The notes under the pieces were generated by a model, which was not told where the DNA came from, made no database searches, and worked only from the letters and a program-made list of their open reading frames with translations. A stretch of DNA of 64,000 bases, taken from assembly GCA_021773015.1 (NCBI GenBank), contig JAJFKW010000001.1, forward strand, positions 1,657,305 to 1,721,304. Direction: 5' to 3'. Source of the DNA: Woeseia sp. Its GTDB lineage: Bacteria; Pseudomonadota; Gammaproteobacteria; Steroidobacterales; Woeseiaceae. Shown piece after piece: positions 1 to 8,673 of the stretch (the first letter of the stretch is position 1; each line of letters starts with the position of its first letter). The position numbers and the translations under genes were made by a program.

Positions 1-992
1 AAGCCTTGTGCCGCAAAAGCCTCGTTAAGTTCGATGATATCCATATCGTCAATCGACAAGCCTGCCAATTCCAATACGGCCGTGCTTGCTGGCGCCGGAC
101 CCATGCCCATAATTCTCGGTTCGACACCAACCGCTTTCCAGGCAACAACTCTCGCTAACGGTTGTAGAGCGTATTCCTGTACTGCGCTATCGGACGCCAG
201 TAACAGTGCGCAGGCGCCGTCGTTGATACCCGACGCATTGCCCGCGGTAACCGTGCCGGTAGGCTTCACGATTGGTTTTAACTTTTGCAATTGTTCAATG
301 GCAGACCCTGCACGTGGATGTTCATCTGTTTCCACTGACAATGGATCGCCGCGCCTTTGCGGAATACTAACCGCAACGATCTCTTCGGCTAACACGCCAC
401 TCGCCATCGCAATTTCCGCCTTTTGCTGGCTGTGCAGGGCGAATGCATCCTGATCGCTACGCGAAACGTCGAAATCCTCAGCAACGTTTTCCGCCGTTTC
501 TGCCATAGAATCGACACCGTAAAGTTCTTCCATTTTCTTGTTAACGAATCGCCAACCTAACGTCGTATCGTACATTTCTGTGTTTCTGCCGAATGCGGAT
601 GCTGATTTCGCAAGGACGAACGGTGCGCGGGACATTGACTCGACGCCGCCCGCAATGACAACGTGCGCGCTGCCAATCTTAATCGCATCCGCACAATTGC
701 CTACCGCATTCAGTCCCGAGCCACATAGCCGGTTGACCGTAGCGGCGCCCGCAGTAACTGGAACGCCTGCCAGCAGCGACGACATTTTCGCGACATTACG
801 GTTATCCTCACCAGCCTGATTTGCGCAGCCATAGACGACATCGTCAATTGCTGCGCTTGGCAGATTTTGATTTCGCTCCAACAATGCCCTAATCGGAATT
901 GCGCCTAGGTCATCGCTACGTACCGATGACAATGCGCCCGCATAACGGCCAATCGGTGTACGGACCGCATCCACTATCCACGCATCGCTCAT
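1..992 (-). CDS. Thiolase (acetyl-CoA acetyltransferase / 3-oxoadipyl-CoA thiolase family), C-terminus cut by window edge
   Basis: The protein begins MSDAWIVDAVRTPIGRYAG, a thiolase N-terminus. The acyl-accepting cysteine is Cys90 in VNRLCGSGLNA, followed by GGVESMSRAP. The motif ELNEAFAAQ, which helps form the active site, is the last part visible, so the C-terminal catalytic cysteine and histidine lie outside the window. The opening and the GCANQAGEDNRNVA stretch resemble PcaF/PaaJ thiolases, but degradative acetyl-CoA acyltransferases share these features, so the substrate is open. It is cytosolic and would cleave 3-oxoacyl-CoA. Its ATG lies inside the ATGA shared with the stop of the upstream transporter gene, so the two are probably translationally coupled. 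Confidence 0.9.
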   Translation of the reverse strand, partial: MSDAWIVDAVRTPIGRYAGALSSVRSDDLGAIPIRALLERNQNLPSAAIDDVVYGCANQAGEDNRNVAKMSSLLAGVPVTAGAATVNRLCGSGLNAVGNCADAIKIGSAHVVIAGGVESMSRAPFVLAKSASAFGRNTEMYDTTLGWRFVNKKMEELYGVDSMAETAENVAEDFDVSRSDQDAFALHSQQKAEIAMASGVLAEEIVAVSIPQRRGDPLSVETDEHPRAGSAIEQLQKLKPIVKPTGTVTAGNASGINDGACALLLASDSAVQEYALQPLARVVAWKAVGVEPRIMGMGPAPASTAVLELAGLSIDDMDIIELNEAFAAQG

Positions 993-2296
993 GTTGTTTG
1001 TCCCTCTCCATCGCTCGATAACGCAGCTTGCGAATCGCGATCATAAGTATTGCCAAGCCGCAGGCCAACGTATGCCCATATTATCGCGACAACAGCACCC
1101 AGAAGCGCGATCGGGCCCATCCCCAGTCCAAGACTTGCGGTCAAATACGCAAATGCCCAACTGGACACCACGTCGCCGCCTCTATACACGACAATATCGA
1201 TAACTTGCTTTGTTTTGAATCGATCTTCCCGGTCAACTCGGGTATACAGCATTTCCCGGCCCGGTCGAGTGATCGCATAGTTACCCGCTTTGAGCGTCAC
1301 CCAAGCGCCGATTGTGACCAACAATATTGGACTGACAAATACCGCAAGCAATCCAACCGCAACCAGCAACGGCACGATAGCCAGCGTCTTCCCGACACCA
1401 AATCTCTGAGCAAACCTGCTGGTGACAAACATTGCGGTAAAGATCGAAATGCTGTTGACCGTAAGGTTGATGCCAGCCCAGATTGCAGTGTTCGTATCGC
1501 GGTCGTTAACCGACATTAAATTCTTCAATTCAAAGTAAACGAAACTCCCGATAAACGTATACAAAAAAATGAATAATGCTATTCCCAACAGGTAGGGATT
1601 TCTGACTAATCGGGAGAAACCGGCGAACGGATTACTGCTGATCGGTTTTTGCCCATCGTCAATTCCAGTACCTTCGCTTATCGTACTGCGTAGGATAGTA
1701 ATCAGCGGGACAATCAATACGAGTATGCTGGCAGCAACCAACATCAAGTTCAGCGTGCCCAGCATTTTTGCAACGACTAATGTGACGGCCGACCCAGCAA
1801 GCGTCCCGATGCTTGCGCCGCTGGCAATGAAGGCAAATAGTCGCGGTGCCTGTTTTTGTGAAAACAGGTCCGACATCAAACTCCAGAAAACAGAAACGTG
1901 AAACAACGAAAACACGCTTATCCAAACATAGAAGGCTTTGTTGACCCAGCCAGCCGTGTCGTTATTTTGTGCCACAATGTAAAACAGCACGAACGATGCC
2001 GCAAAAAATGCATATACGCCGGGAATCGCGTTGCGCAACTTTAAGCGGGATACGACCGCGCCATAGATACTTACCGCGATTGCGGCACAAACGAAATTGA
2101 TCGTCCATAAATAGGCCAGTTCAACGTCCGACCATTCCGGAGCCAGCGCATCGCGTACCGGCTTCAAAATGTTATAGGCGAACATCAAAAGGAAAATAAA
2201 AGTAAACGACAGGAATGCCGCGTTGACCTCGTCTTCGTGAATACCCGTTAGGGTTCTAATGAATGATTTGAGTGAACTCGCGGGTTTATCGCCCAT
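989..2296 (-). CDS. ADP/ATP-translocase-like (NTP/NDP exchange family) or MFS-type membrane transporter
   Basis: This is a 435-residue integral membrane protein with about twelve hydrophobic segments. The segment FIFLLMFAYNILKPVRDAL near residue 40 resembles the TM1 region of the TlcC/ADP-ATP translocase-like family found in free-living bacteria as well as intracellular parasites. The loop RPGREMLYTRVDREDRFKTK near residue 345 is also typical of that group. The substrate cannot be read from the sequence; in free-living species these carriers are uncharacterised and often labelled MFS. The ATG has a good GGAGA ribosome-binding site five bases upstream. Its stop overlaps the thiolase start by four bases, so the pair forms an operon. 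Confidence 0.75.
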   Translation of the reverse strand: MGDKPASSLKSFIRTLTGIHEDEVNAAFLSFTFIFLLMFAYNILKPVRDALAPEWSDVELAYLWTINFVCAAIAVSIYGAVVSRLKLRNAIPGVYAFFAASFVLFYIVAQNNDTAGWVNKAFYVWISVFSLFHVSVFWSLMSDLFSQKQAPRLFAFIASGASIGTLAGSAVTLVVAKMLGTLNLMLVAASILVLIVPLITILRSTISEGTGIDDGQKPISSNPFAGFSRLVRNPYLLGIALFIFLYTFIGSFVYFELKNLMSVNDRDTNTAIWAGINLTVNSISIFTAMFVTSRFAQRFGVGKTLAIVPLLVAVGLLAVFVSPILLVTIGAWVTLKAGNYAITRPGREMLYTRVDREDRFKTKQVIDIVVYRGGDVVSSWAFAYLTASLGLGMGPIALLGAVVAIIWAYVGLRLGNTYDRDSQAALSSDGEGQTT

Positions 2297-2553
2297 GTTG
2301 TCTCCAGTATTTCAAGTCCGGCCGTCGATATTTGACCGTCAAGATCCGCGATAGATTGCCACAATTGAGTCACGCGCGCCGACCACAATTGGTTGTATTG
2401 CCATTGGAGTTGGTAACGTAATGCCAAATTAACCCGTCTTTTTCAATTCAGCACAGGTGACCGAGGCCTGGGTTCGCGCGCAATCGAAGATTGCCAATGA
2501 TCTTGCAAACGGCGCGAACAAGCCTTTGGTCGACCAGGTTCAGCTGGGGTCAG

Positions 2554-4506
2554 CTAGACGGCCTTCTCAAATAGATCGGTTCGTTTGATAGATGCGGCCC
2601 CTCTGCAGCGCGCCTTTGCCCGATACATGGCTTGATCTGCCGCGCGCATCAATCCGGTAAGTGTATTTGCGTGCTCTGGATACAAGGCCAAACCGATACT
2701 GGCGGCACACATCAAGGACTCGGCGCCGATTAGGTAGGGCATTTCCAATGACGTGGTCAATCGTTTTGCGAGCTTCTCTGCTACGTCCGCAGTAACGTCA
2801 GGAACCAATGCAACAAATTCGTCGCCCCCTGGCCGTCCAATAATGTCGCAGCTACGCAGCCCCAATTTGAGACGTCGCGCAGCAATTGTCAGCAATTGGT
2901 CACCGACTTCATGGCCGAAGCTATCGTTGATTAATTTGAAGTCATTTAGATCGATAAACAACAAGGCGCCGGTCGCGTCGTCGTCGCTATCGGTGAGGCG
3001 CCTTGCGGCGTCCCGTTCGAAGCCTCGCCTGTTTAGTACACTGGTTAGCGGATCAGACGATGCTATCGACTCCATTTGCAATTCTTTCGCTTTACGGTCC
3101 GTAATATCGACCAACGTAACTGCAAGATCGTCACCAACGGGCTCCATGATGATTCTCAACCACTGATTCGCGCCACCCGCGGCAACTCGGGACTCAATGT
3201 CGAGCGCCTCGTTTTCGCCTGCCGCCAACTGAAATTGTCTTTGAAGATCGTTTGATTCCTCACTATCCATTCCGCTGGTCGCTTTCGCAAATATATCTGC
3301 ACCTCGACAACTGAGTAACGCATCGCTGTCCACGTTCAAGAAATTGTTGGCAGCAGAATTGGCAAAAATGCAGCGCAATTCTCCATGCCCGCTGTCGTCC
3401 TCGCTCCAGCGCAAACGTATGATTCCGTTGACCGAGTGGTCAATCAACGTTCGTAATAATTTCTCGCTGTTTTGCACTTCGTTTTGCGCTCGTTCGACAT
3501 CGCTTACATCGCGAAACATGAGCACGCGGCCAGTCCGGGCGACGGCTTTGTTCGTTGAAATAGGCGTCACCTGCAAATGCAAAAATCGCCCGGTATTCGT
3601 TAGCATCTTTTGTGGCTTGCCCGATTCAAGTGCCAAGTAAACCTCACGGGCATCGCTACCAAACACGCTTTCGAGAGATTCGCGTAGCGCGTCGTGTTCA
3701 CTGACATTGAGCAGCTCCTCCGCGCCATGATTCAAACCGATGATGCGCTGCTGGTCATCAACCACAATGACGGGATCCTGCATATTCTGGAAAACCGTCT
3801 CGTAGGCCAGTGGCGAAAATTCGATTATTCGCTCACCGAATACCAACCATGCATAGATCGGCAACATAGCGGCAAATACCAACGGAACTGGCGAGATGGT
3901 TTCTGCGACAAAGCCGAGATCGTAGGCGGCGCACGCGACGATCGGCGCGAACGACGATGCCGCCAGAAAAAACAAGCCGCGGCGATGTGCTGGCGCCACT
4001 GCGGAGCTGTGCAGTAGTAGCGTCAAAAGGCTGGCGCCGACAATCAGGTAGCCGAATGGGGCGTGCACAAATCGAAACCAAAAGCCCCACTGAATTGGCC
4101 TCGTCAGATATGCGCCGGCATCGTTGACGAATGGCGACAACCACATTAACTCGTGCCAATAGTTGGTCGCTGCAATAGCGATAGAGCAGACGGGTATAAC
4201 CACGAGCGCAGCAATCGTAAGGCGCGACGTTTGCGTACCCGTATACTGGCGAAAGCAAATCAGTAACGTTAGAGGGATCAGTGCTGTGCCAACCCAGTGC
4301 CCCATGCGACCAACGGAAAACGCAACATACGAGTTGGCGATGTGCTCGATCGATCCACCGAGGACCCATAGCCCGATCACCACGAATGCCAGACCGAGCG
4401 GTGTACTTCCCGATTCGCGAATCCCGCCGATCACTCTGACACCCAGCAACAAGTAACATACGGCGCTAAAGCCTAGGAGCATGGACAATATTGCGGGAAG
4501 CGTCAT
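2554..4506 (-). CDS. Membrane diguanylate cyclase with 7TM sensor, PAS and GGDEF domains
   Basis: About seven hydrophobic segments fill residues 1-215, resembling the N-terminal 7TM region of sensory histidine kinases. Two PAS-like modules follow (about 225-330 and 345-470), then a GGDEF domain (about 480-640). The catalytic motif is intact GGDEF near residue 560. The product-inhibition site RSCD lies exactly five residues upstream, as in RxxD I-sites, so this should be an active, feedback-inhibited enzyme that makes cyclic di-GMP. There is no EAL domain. An upstream in-frame TTG could add ten residues; I chose the ATG at 4506. The gene stands alone and its signal is unknown. Confidence 0.9.
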   Translation of the reverse strand: MTLPAILSMLLGFSAVCYLLLGVRVIGGIRESGSTPLGLAFVVIGLWVLGGSIEHIANSYVAFSVGRMGHWVGTALIPLTLLICFRQYTGTQTSRLTIAALVVIPVCSIAIAATNYWHELMWLSPFVNDAGAYLTRPIQWGFWFRFVHAPFGYLIVGASLLTLLLHSSAVAPAHRRGLFFLAASSFAPIVACAAYDLGFVAETISPVPLVFAAMLPIYAWLVFGERIIEFSPLAYETVFQNMQDPVIVVDDQQRIIGLNHGAEELLNVSEHDALRESLESVFGSDAREVYLALESGKPQKMLTNTGRFLHLQVTPISTNKAVARTGRVLMFRDVSDVERAQNEVQNSEKLLRTLIDHSVNGIIRLRWSEDDSGHGELRCIFANSAANNFLNVDSDALLSCRGADIFAKATSGMDSEESNDLQRQFQLAAGENEALDIESRVAAGGANQWLRIIMEPVGDDLAVTLVDITDRKAKELQMESIASSDPLTSVLNRRGFERDAARRLTDSDDDATGALLFIDLNDFKLINDSFGHEVGDQLLTIAARRLKLGLRSCDIIGRPGGDEFVALVPDVTADVAEKLAKRLTTSLEMPYLIGAESLMCAASIGLALYPEHANTLTGLMRAADQAMYRAKARCRGAASIKRTDLFEKAV

Positions 4507-4768
4507 TTTGGCGACTGCCGGGCCGATTGTGATCAATGATAGTCATGCTAACGCTCGCAACCCTTTGATTCTGGGACTTGTTCCACAGCTTTCCGGCACT
4601 CGGCCGGCCAATCGTGGTCCAAATTGCGCAAGTTACCTAACCGGTGCTATTCGCACGCGCATGCAGCGCGCGTAAGGCATTGATTTAGAAATTTTTTTTC
4701 GACAATGTGAAACAGTAGATTGGCTGTTCAAGATGAACTCGCCAAACTATCCGTGAACAGAGGAGTAG

Positions 4769-5269
4769 ATGGGGCTGATGTCAGCAGACAAGCGGCAGGC
4801 GATTTTGGTCAAGCGGCAATCGAAAGTCCGCACGGATTCGCGTGGCCGTTCGGTTTGGGCCGACCCCGTTGAGTCCGCCGATCTCGAGCTGGTATCGACG
4901 CTTGCACTGCAACGGATCCTCACATCGGACGATGACCAGGCAAAAAAATCGATAGCGGAAGTCGCCGAATCGGTCGACGACGGTGTGCTCGCTCGCGATC
5001 CAGACAACGGTGAATTTGAGATCATCAATGATGAAGATCTACAGTCCATTTTAGATAACAACAGTGGCTTGCCAGCATTGCACAGACCTTCAGAAATGAC
5101 GCTCGAGCCGTTGCGGGCTCAGGATCAAGAGGCCGCTGAGGAACTCTCGCTGGTCAGTACACAGGCACTGCGGAAAGTGTTGGGCGCGCCAGGACCCGAT
5201 GCGGAAGCAAAAGAAGCTGCGGAATCGTTCACGCCCGCGCAAGGATTCGACCCCTACAATAGCGGCTGA
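4769..5269 (+). CDS. Acidic hypothetical protein with an internal repeat
   Basis: I do not recognise this 166-residue protein. It has no signal peptide or membrane segment and is rich in Asp, Glu and Ala, so it is probably a soluble cytoplasmic protein. It contains two copies of a short helix-like motif: LELVSTLALQRIL near residue 40 and LSLVSTQALRKVL near residue 126, each preceded by an acidic residue and followed by a charged stretch. AGGAG at 4761-4765 supports a start at 4769 or at the in-frame ATG at 4778. The 3' end overlaps the convergent kinase gene by 16 bases. Function is unknown. Confidence 0.65.
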   Translation: MGLMSADKRQAILVKRQSKVRTDSRGRSVWADPVESADLELVSTLALQRILTSDDDQAKKSIAEVAESVDDGVLARDPDNGEFEIINDEDLQSILDNNSGLPALHRPSEMTLEPLRAQDQEAAEELSLVSTQALRKVLGAPGPDAEAKEAAESFTPAQGFDPYNSG

Positions 5270-6357
5270 GTCAGATTTCCAGACCTTGCAGTACACGCAC
5301 GACGCAGTTCGTCGACTGCTTGATCAGAGCATAGCGCGTGCAGATTTCGTAAAAACGCTTCCGCACTGCTTTCGCTCGCCAACGAAGCTTTTAGATAGGC
5401 ATCATCTTCAGCCCTCAAGGAGACTCGCCAATGCAGAATCGTCAGCGAGGCGGCGAGCCGCGTTTTGACGAGATAGATGAGCATCGCCAACTCAACCTCC
5501 AGTAATTCGGTAACCGCATTGTAACTTGCAATAAAAGGCGCGACGTACTCCAGTGCATTGCCAGATAATTGGCGTAGATAGGACGCAGCAACACCGACGT
5601 CGAAAATCAACGGCGAACGAAGCATGTCACCGAAGTCGATAACACCTGCAATACGGTCGTGATTGTTGCTCTCGACCATTACATTTTCAGGATTCAGGTC
5701 ATTGTGAATGACTTGGCTTCTTAGATTGACGACTTCAGGCGCGACCCGTGCCAGGTATTCCTCAAGTACTTGCTCGACAAGATCGCGCGTCCGCTTGTTA
5801 CCGATGTGATGTACGTAGCGGGTTAGCTCCGCTGTCCTCTTCATATCCCAAAGTAACGCTGGATTTTCTCCGGCGTGTTGGAATCCGCACAGTGCCTCGG
5901 CAAGTGTCGCCGAATAGCGCCCAAGGTTTCTGCACAGATCAATCGACCGGGTCTTACCGTGCATCGGCTCTCCTGCAACAAACGACACTAGTCTGACGCG
6001 ATGCGGATTGCCATCAATGTCATAGTCAAAGAGTTGCGCCCCTGCTTGTGACCTGATGACCGAGGGCACTTTCAAGATACGATTTGGGTTAGCGACGCAC
6101 CAATTTTGAATGTGGCTCAGGGCCGCAACTTGGAAATCCGTAAATTCCCGATCCTCAGCAATATTGGCAATCTTAAGAATATAGCGGGCACCGTCTAAAG
6201 ACTTCACGAGGAAATTTTGATCGCGTTCGCTCACCAGAGCGGTCACGCTCGCCGCTATGCCGTAGTGATCCATTAACAGTTGGACCGCGTCTTGGCCGGC
6301 GAGAGCTGGCGGAACCGTTGCGATAACGTCAGCGCGCTCGGTCGTTGTACTTGGCAT
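5254..6357 (-). CDS. APH-family small-molecule phosphotransferase (hydroxylysine-kinase-like)
   Basis: This 367-residue protein has the aminoglycoside-phosphotransferase/choline-kinase fold. An N-lobe lysine sits in ARYILKIAN, the catalytic loop is HNDLNPENV (Brenner-type HxDxxxxN) and the metal-binding motif is DFGDM. The general look, with the phrase LVSFVAGEPM and a long helical C-terminus, resembles 5-hydroxylysine kinase/AGPHD1-type proteins, which are often fused or linked to class III aminotransferases. Such an aminotransferase lies at the far right of this window, about 57 kb away. The substrate is inferred from resemblance only. The gene stands alone and converges on the small repeat protein. 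Confidence 0.8.
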   Translation of the reverse strand: MPSTTTERADVIATVPPALAGQDAVQLLMDHYGIAASVTALVSERDQNFLVKSLDGARYILKIANIAEDREFTDFQVAALSHIQNWCVANPNRILKVPSVIRSQAGAQLFDYDIDGNPHRVRLVSFVAGEPMHGKTRSIDLCRNLGRYSATLAEALCGFQHAGENPALLWDMKRTAELTRYVHHIGNKRTRDLVEQVLEEYLARVAPEVVNLRSQVIHNDLNPENVMVESNNHDRIAGVIDFGDMLRSPLIFDVGVAASYLRQLSGNALEYVAPFIASYNAVTELLEVELAMLIYLVKTRLAASLTILHWRVSLRAEDDAYLKASLASESSAEAFLRNLHALCSDQAVDELRRACTARSGNLTQPLL

Positions 6358-6693
6358 AGGTCACCCGTCTACTCGCGGGCAGTATACACAGGGGCGGCAG
6401 GGAGGCTAAATGGGTGCCACGGCCCGACCAGCGGACGAAATACAGCTCGCCATCAGCAGATTCGGCGAAAAAAGCAGCGAGAAACGCCGAGAAAGTGTTT
6501 TTTTTCTGTCCTGCACCTGACGAAATGGCCGATTGACGCCGATCCGTATACAATCCATGGTGTTCAGCGGCCCAGTGGTACAAACCAAAGCGAAAACAAG
6601 CCCTGGGGCGCGGTCACCAGCAGCACGGTTAACGTTACTGTTGGCGGGTCCTCACAAACCAAGAACTAAATACAGGATAAGGACGGTTCAGAC
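6358..6693. other. Intergenic region, probable divergent promoters
   Basis: This 336-base gap separates the divergently transcribed kinase and DUF1232 genes and should hold both promoters. I see no credible coding frame, RNA gene or strong repeat. A TTGACG at 6533 and a TACAAT at 6549 look like promoter boxes but stand only ten bases apart, too close for a normal sigma-70 promoter. Confidence 0.4.
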
Positions 6694-7272
6694 ATGCCTC
6701 TTGATATTACATTTACGCTAAGCGATCAGGATCTTGATCACTTTCAAAAAATAGTCGATAAGGCTAAATCAGCCATGGCCACCGACCAAAGCGCAGCACA
6801 GATCGAAGCCGCTGCAAAACAATTGATCGTGGATGCAAGCTCAACGGATTTACCAGAGTTTATCGCTGACCGATTAGCCAAATTAGATACGGTCATTAAT
6901 ATGGTCGGCGATGAGGAATGGCAGCTGAGAGAAGATGAGCGCAGTCGTATCCTTGGGGCGTTGGTTTATTTCTGCGATCCGGAAGACTTAATTCCGGACC
7001 ACATTCCAGGATTAGGATTTCTGGACGATGCAATCTACGTGGAACTTGTGATTCGCGAATTGCGCGCGGAAATAGAATCCTACGAAGAGTTCTGCCAGTT
7101 CCGCGATGCCGAAGAAAAGCGGCGCACAGATCAGGGACTGGATCCGCACGTCGAGCGAGAAGAGTGGCTGGCGGACAAACGTGCCGCTTTGCACACCAGA
7201 ATGCGCAAACGCCGCAGCTCAAGGAGCAGTGGTGGCAGCAGCAGCGGCGGAGGCTGGAGAATGCGCTGGTAA
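6694..7272 (+). CDS. DUF1232 (YkvA-like) protein
   Basis: The 192-residue protein carries the DUF1232 core around residues 88-125: LGALVYFCDPEDLIPDHIPG followed by LGFLDDAIYV. This matches the YkvA signature (YFxxPxDLIPDxIPxxGxLDDA). In this family the core usually forms two short membrane-associated helices, and no biochemical function is established. A helical, charged N-terminal region of about 80 residues precedes it. The C-terminus ends in a low-complexity Ser/Gly/Arg tail (residues about 172-192). A strong intrinsic terminator follows 25 bases after the stop, so this is a single-gene transcript. Confidence 0.85.
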   Translation: MPLDITFTLSDQDLDHFQKIVDKAKSAMATDQSAAQIEAAAKQLIVDASSTDLPEFIADRLAKLDTVINMVGDEEWQLREDERSRILGALVYFCDPEDLIPDHIPGLGFLDDAIYVELVIRELRAEIESYEEFCQFRDAEEKRRTDQGLDPHVEREEWLADKRAALHTRMRKRRSSRSSGGSSSGGGWRMRW

Positions 7273-7296
7273 CGCACCCCCTGACGTCATGAATCA

Positions 7297-7324
7297 AAAA
7301 ACCCGCGATCTCAGCGGGTTTTTT
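7297..7324 (+). terminator. Rho-independent terminator
   Basis: An AAAAACCCGC arm at 7297-7306 pairs with GCGGGTTTTT at 7314-7323 around a seven-base loop, followed by T residues. It lies 25 bases after the DUF1232 stop and, being A-rich on one side and T-rich on the other, could work on either strand. Confidence 0.9.
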
Positions 7325-7467
7325 ATGGGGACTGCGCGACTCGTCAAAATTGTACTTCGCGCAGCAAATTAGCACCCAATCGGCTGGCAGATATGATCTG
7401 CCATCGCATACCAAAAATGCTAAGTGGTTCCGACGTTTCGCGGCGCAATTGTTCAAAATTTGCGGTT

Positions 7468-8634
7468 ATGAACCGTATCCTTCAAGTCGCTCAGTCTGCT
7501 TCTGTCGAAGCTGGCGTTCAATTTAGGCAAAACGCTTACACGGCGGCAGAAACCCGCAACTTTCTCCGCGATGTCCTCGCATTGGCCAATGCTCCGGTAG
7601 ATGGCCCACGATACATCGTCGTCGGTGCCGAAATCGATGTGCACGGACGCAAACAGACTAACGGCGTACAACGCGAAGACTTCGCCAAAAAACCGACTTA
7701 TGGCGCGTTAGTCGCCGAGTATATAGAGCCACCAATCCGCTTGCGGTATCAGCCCGTTGCGCTTGACGGCAAGAACGTCGGTGTATTTGAAATCGCTGAC
7801 TGCCAGGATAAGCCTTACATGATGCGCGTTGACCACTGCGAACGGCTGCGTCGCGGGGATGCTTACGTACGTTTGAACAACGCCCCAATTAAGATGGGCC
7901 GTCGCCAGCTACAAGCGCTATTCGAGCGGAAATTCCGCGATTCCGTATCTGCAGATCAACTGGAAGTAGGTTTCCCCGGAGAGATCATTCACAAAGAATA
8001 CGAGGTACGATCCAGCGACCTTTCTGATCTTCCATCTGCGGTAGCCGGCAGCAAATTGCGGCAACTGATGGAAGTACAGGAATCTTCGAAGAACTCCGGA
8101 TCGACCACAGTAATGGCTCGCATGATGCATGCCAGATTATTTGGCTCCGACATGCCGTACGAAAATAAATCCGCCGATGAATTACTACGGGAATTGTCCG
8201 ATATTGAACGCGATCACGTGGACGCCGACCACTACTTCATGTTTGAACAACGTGCTCAAAAAGTCCAAATGGTCGTCTATAACCAAGGCGACGATGCTAT
8301 CGAAGACGCTTCGCTTGTTTTGACCCTACCAAACCATGACGACTTTCATGTCGCGCACCGTCTACCGAAATTGCCAGACCGTAACGGCCTTTATGTAGAC
8401 CGAGGACCTGCCGAATTTGACGTTTACCCGATTGTTAACGCAAACGCCAAAGTCACACAGATCTCAACAAACTTAGGTAGAATTCCGGCAAATGCGCTCG
8501 TCGATGTATTTGATACACCGCTGCGGGTCTGCGCATCATCGGCATTAACGCAGAAAACAATTAGCATCCGATTTGCGCTGCATGGGCGCAATCTAAGAAC
8601 GCCCGCAAACGGAAAATTACTGCTGAAGTTTTGA
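7468..8634 (+). CDS. AlbA_2 (Schlafen-like) putative nucleic-acid-binding domain protein
   Basis: From about residue 10 to 150 the protein reads as an AlbA_2 domain (PF04326): a polar start, then RYIVVGAEID, then IRLRYQPV, GVFEIADC and a RRGDAYVRLNNA strand. These domains are common in putative transcriptional regulators and Schlafen-like proteins. The remaining ~240 residues are not recognised but contain two beta-rich segments. There is no signal peptide. The frame is open back to 7393, but the first 25 codons look unlike family N-termini, so I chose ATG 7468 (388 aa); a start at 7393 or 7417 is possible. The gene stands alone and converges on the LOG gene. Confidence 0.65.
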   Translation: MNRILQVAQSASVEAGVQFRQNAYTAAETRNFLRDVLALANAPVDGPRYIVVGAEIDVHGRKQTNGVQREDFAKKPTYGALVAEYIEPPIRLRYQPVALDGKNVGVFEIADCQDKPYMMRVDHCERLRRGDAYVRLNNAPIKMGRRQLQALFERKFRDSVSADQLEVGFPGEIIHKEYEVRSSDLSDLPSAVAGSKLRQLMEVQESSKNSGSTTVMARMMHARLFGSDMPYENKSADELLRELSDIERDHVDADHYFMFEQRAQKVQMVVYNQGDDAIEDASLVLTLPNHDDFHVAHRLPKLPDRNGLYVDRGPAEFDVYPIVNANAKVTQISTNLGRIPANALVDVFDTPLRVCASSALTQKTISIRFALHGRNLRTPANGKLLLKF

Positions 8635-8660
8635 ATCGCCGCCCGAAAAGAGCGGTGATT
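8634..8660. other. Hairpin between convergent genes
   Basis: AATCGCCGC at 8634-8642 can pair with GCGGTGATT at 8652-8660, with one G-T pair and a nine-base loop. It sits between two convergent stops and may end transcription from both sides, but it lacks a clear T tract. Confidence 0.35.
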
Positions 8661-8673
8661 GGATATTTCAAAT

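Noticed and set aside
3833-4459. A 208-codon frame antisense to, and in another frame of, the diguanylate cyclase membrane region
   Set aside because: It overlaps a well-supported domain protein and its translation is rich in Arg, Cys and Trp with no family features.
6533-6554. TTGACG and TACAAT as a sigma-70 promoter for the DUF1232 gene
   Set aside because: The boxes are ten bases apart, far from the usual 16-18.
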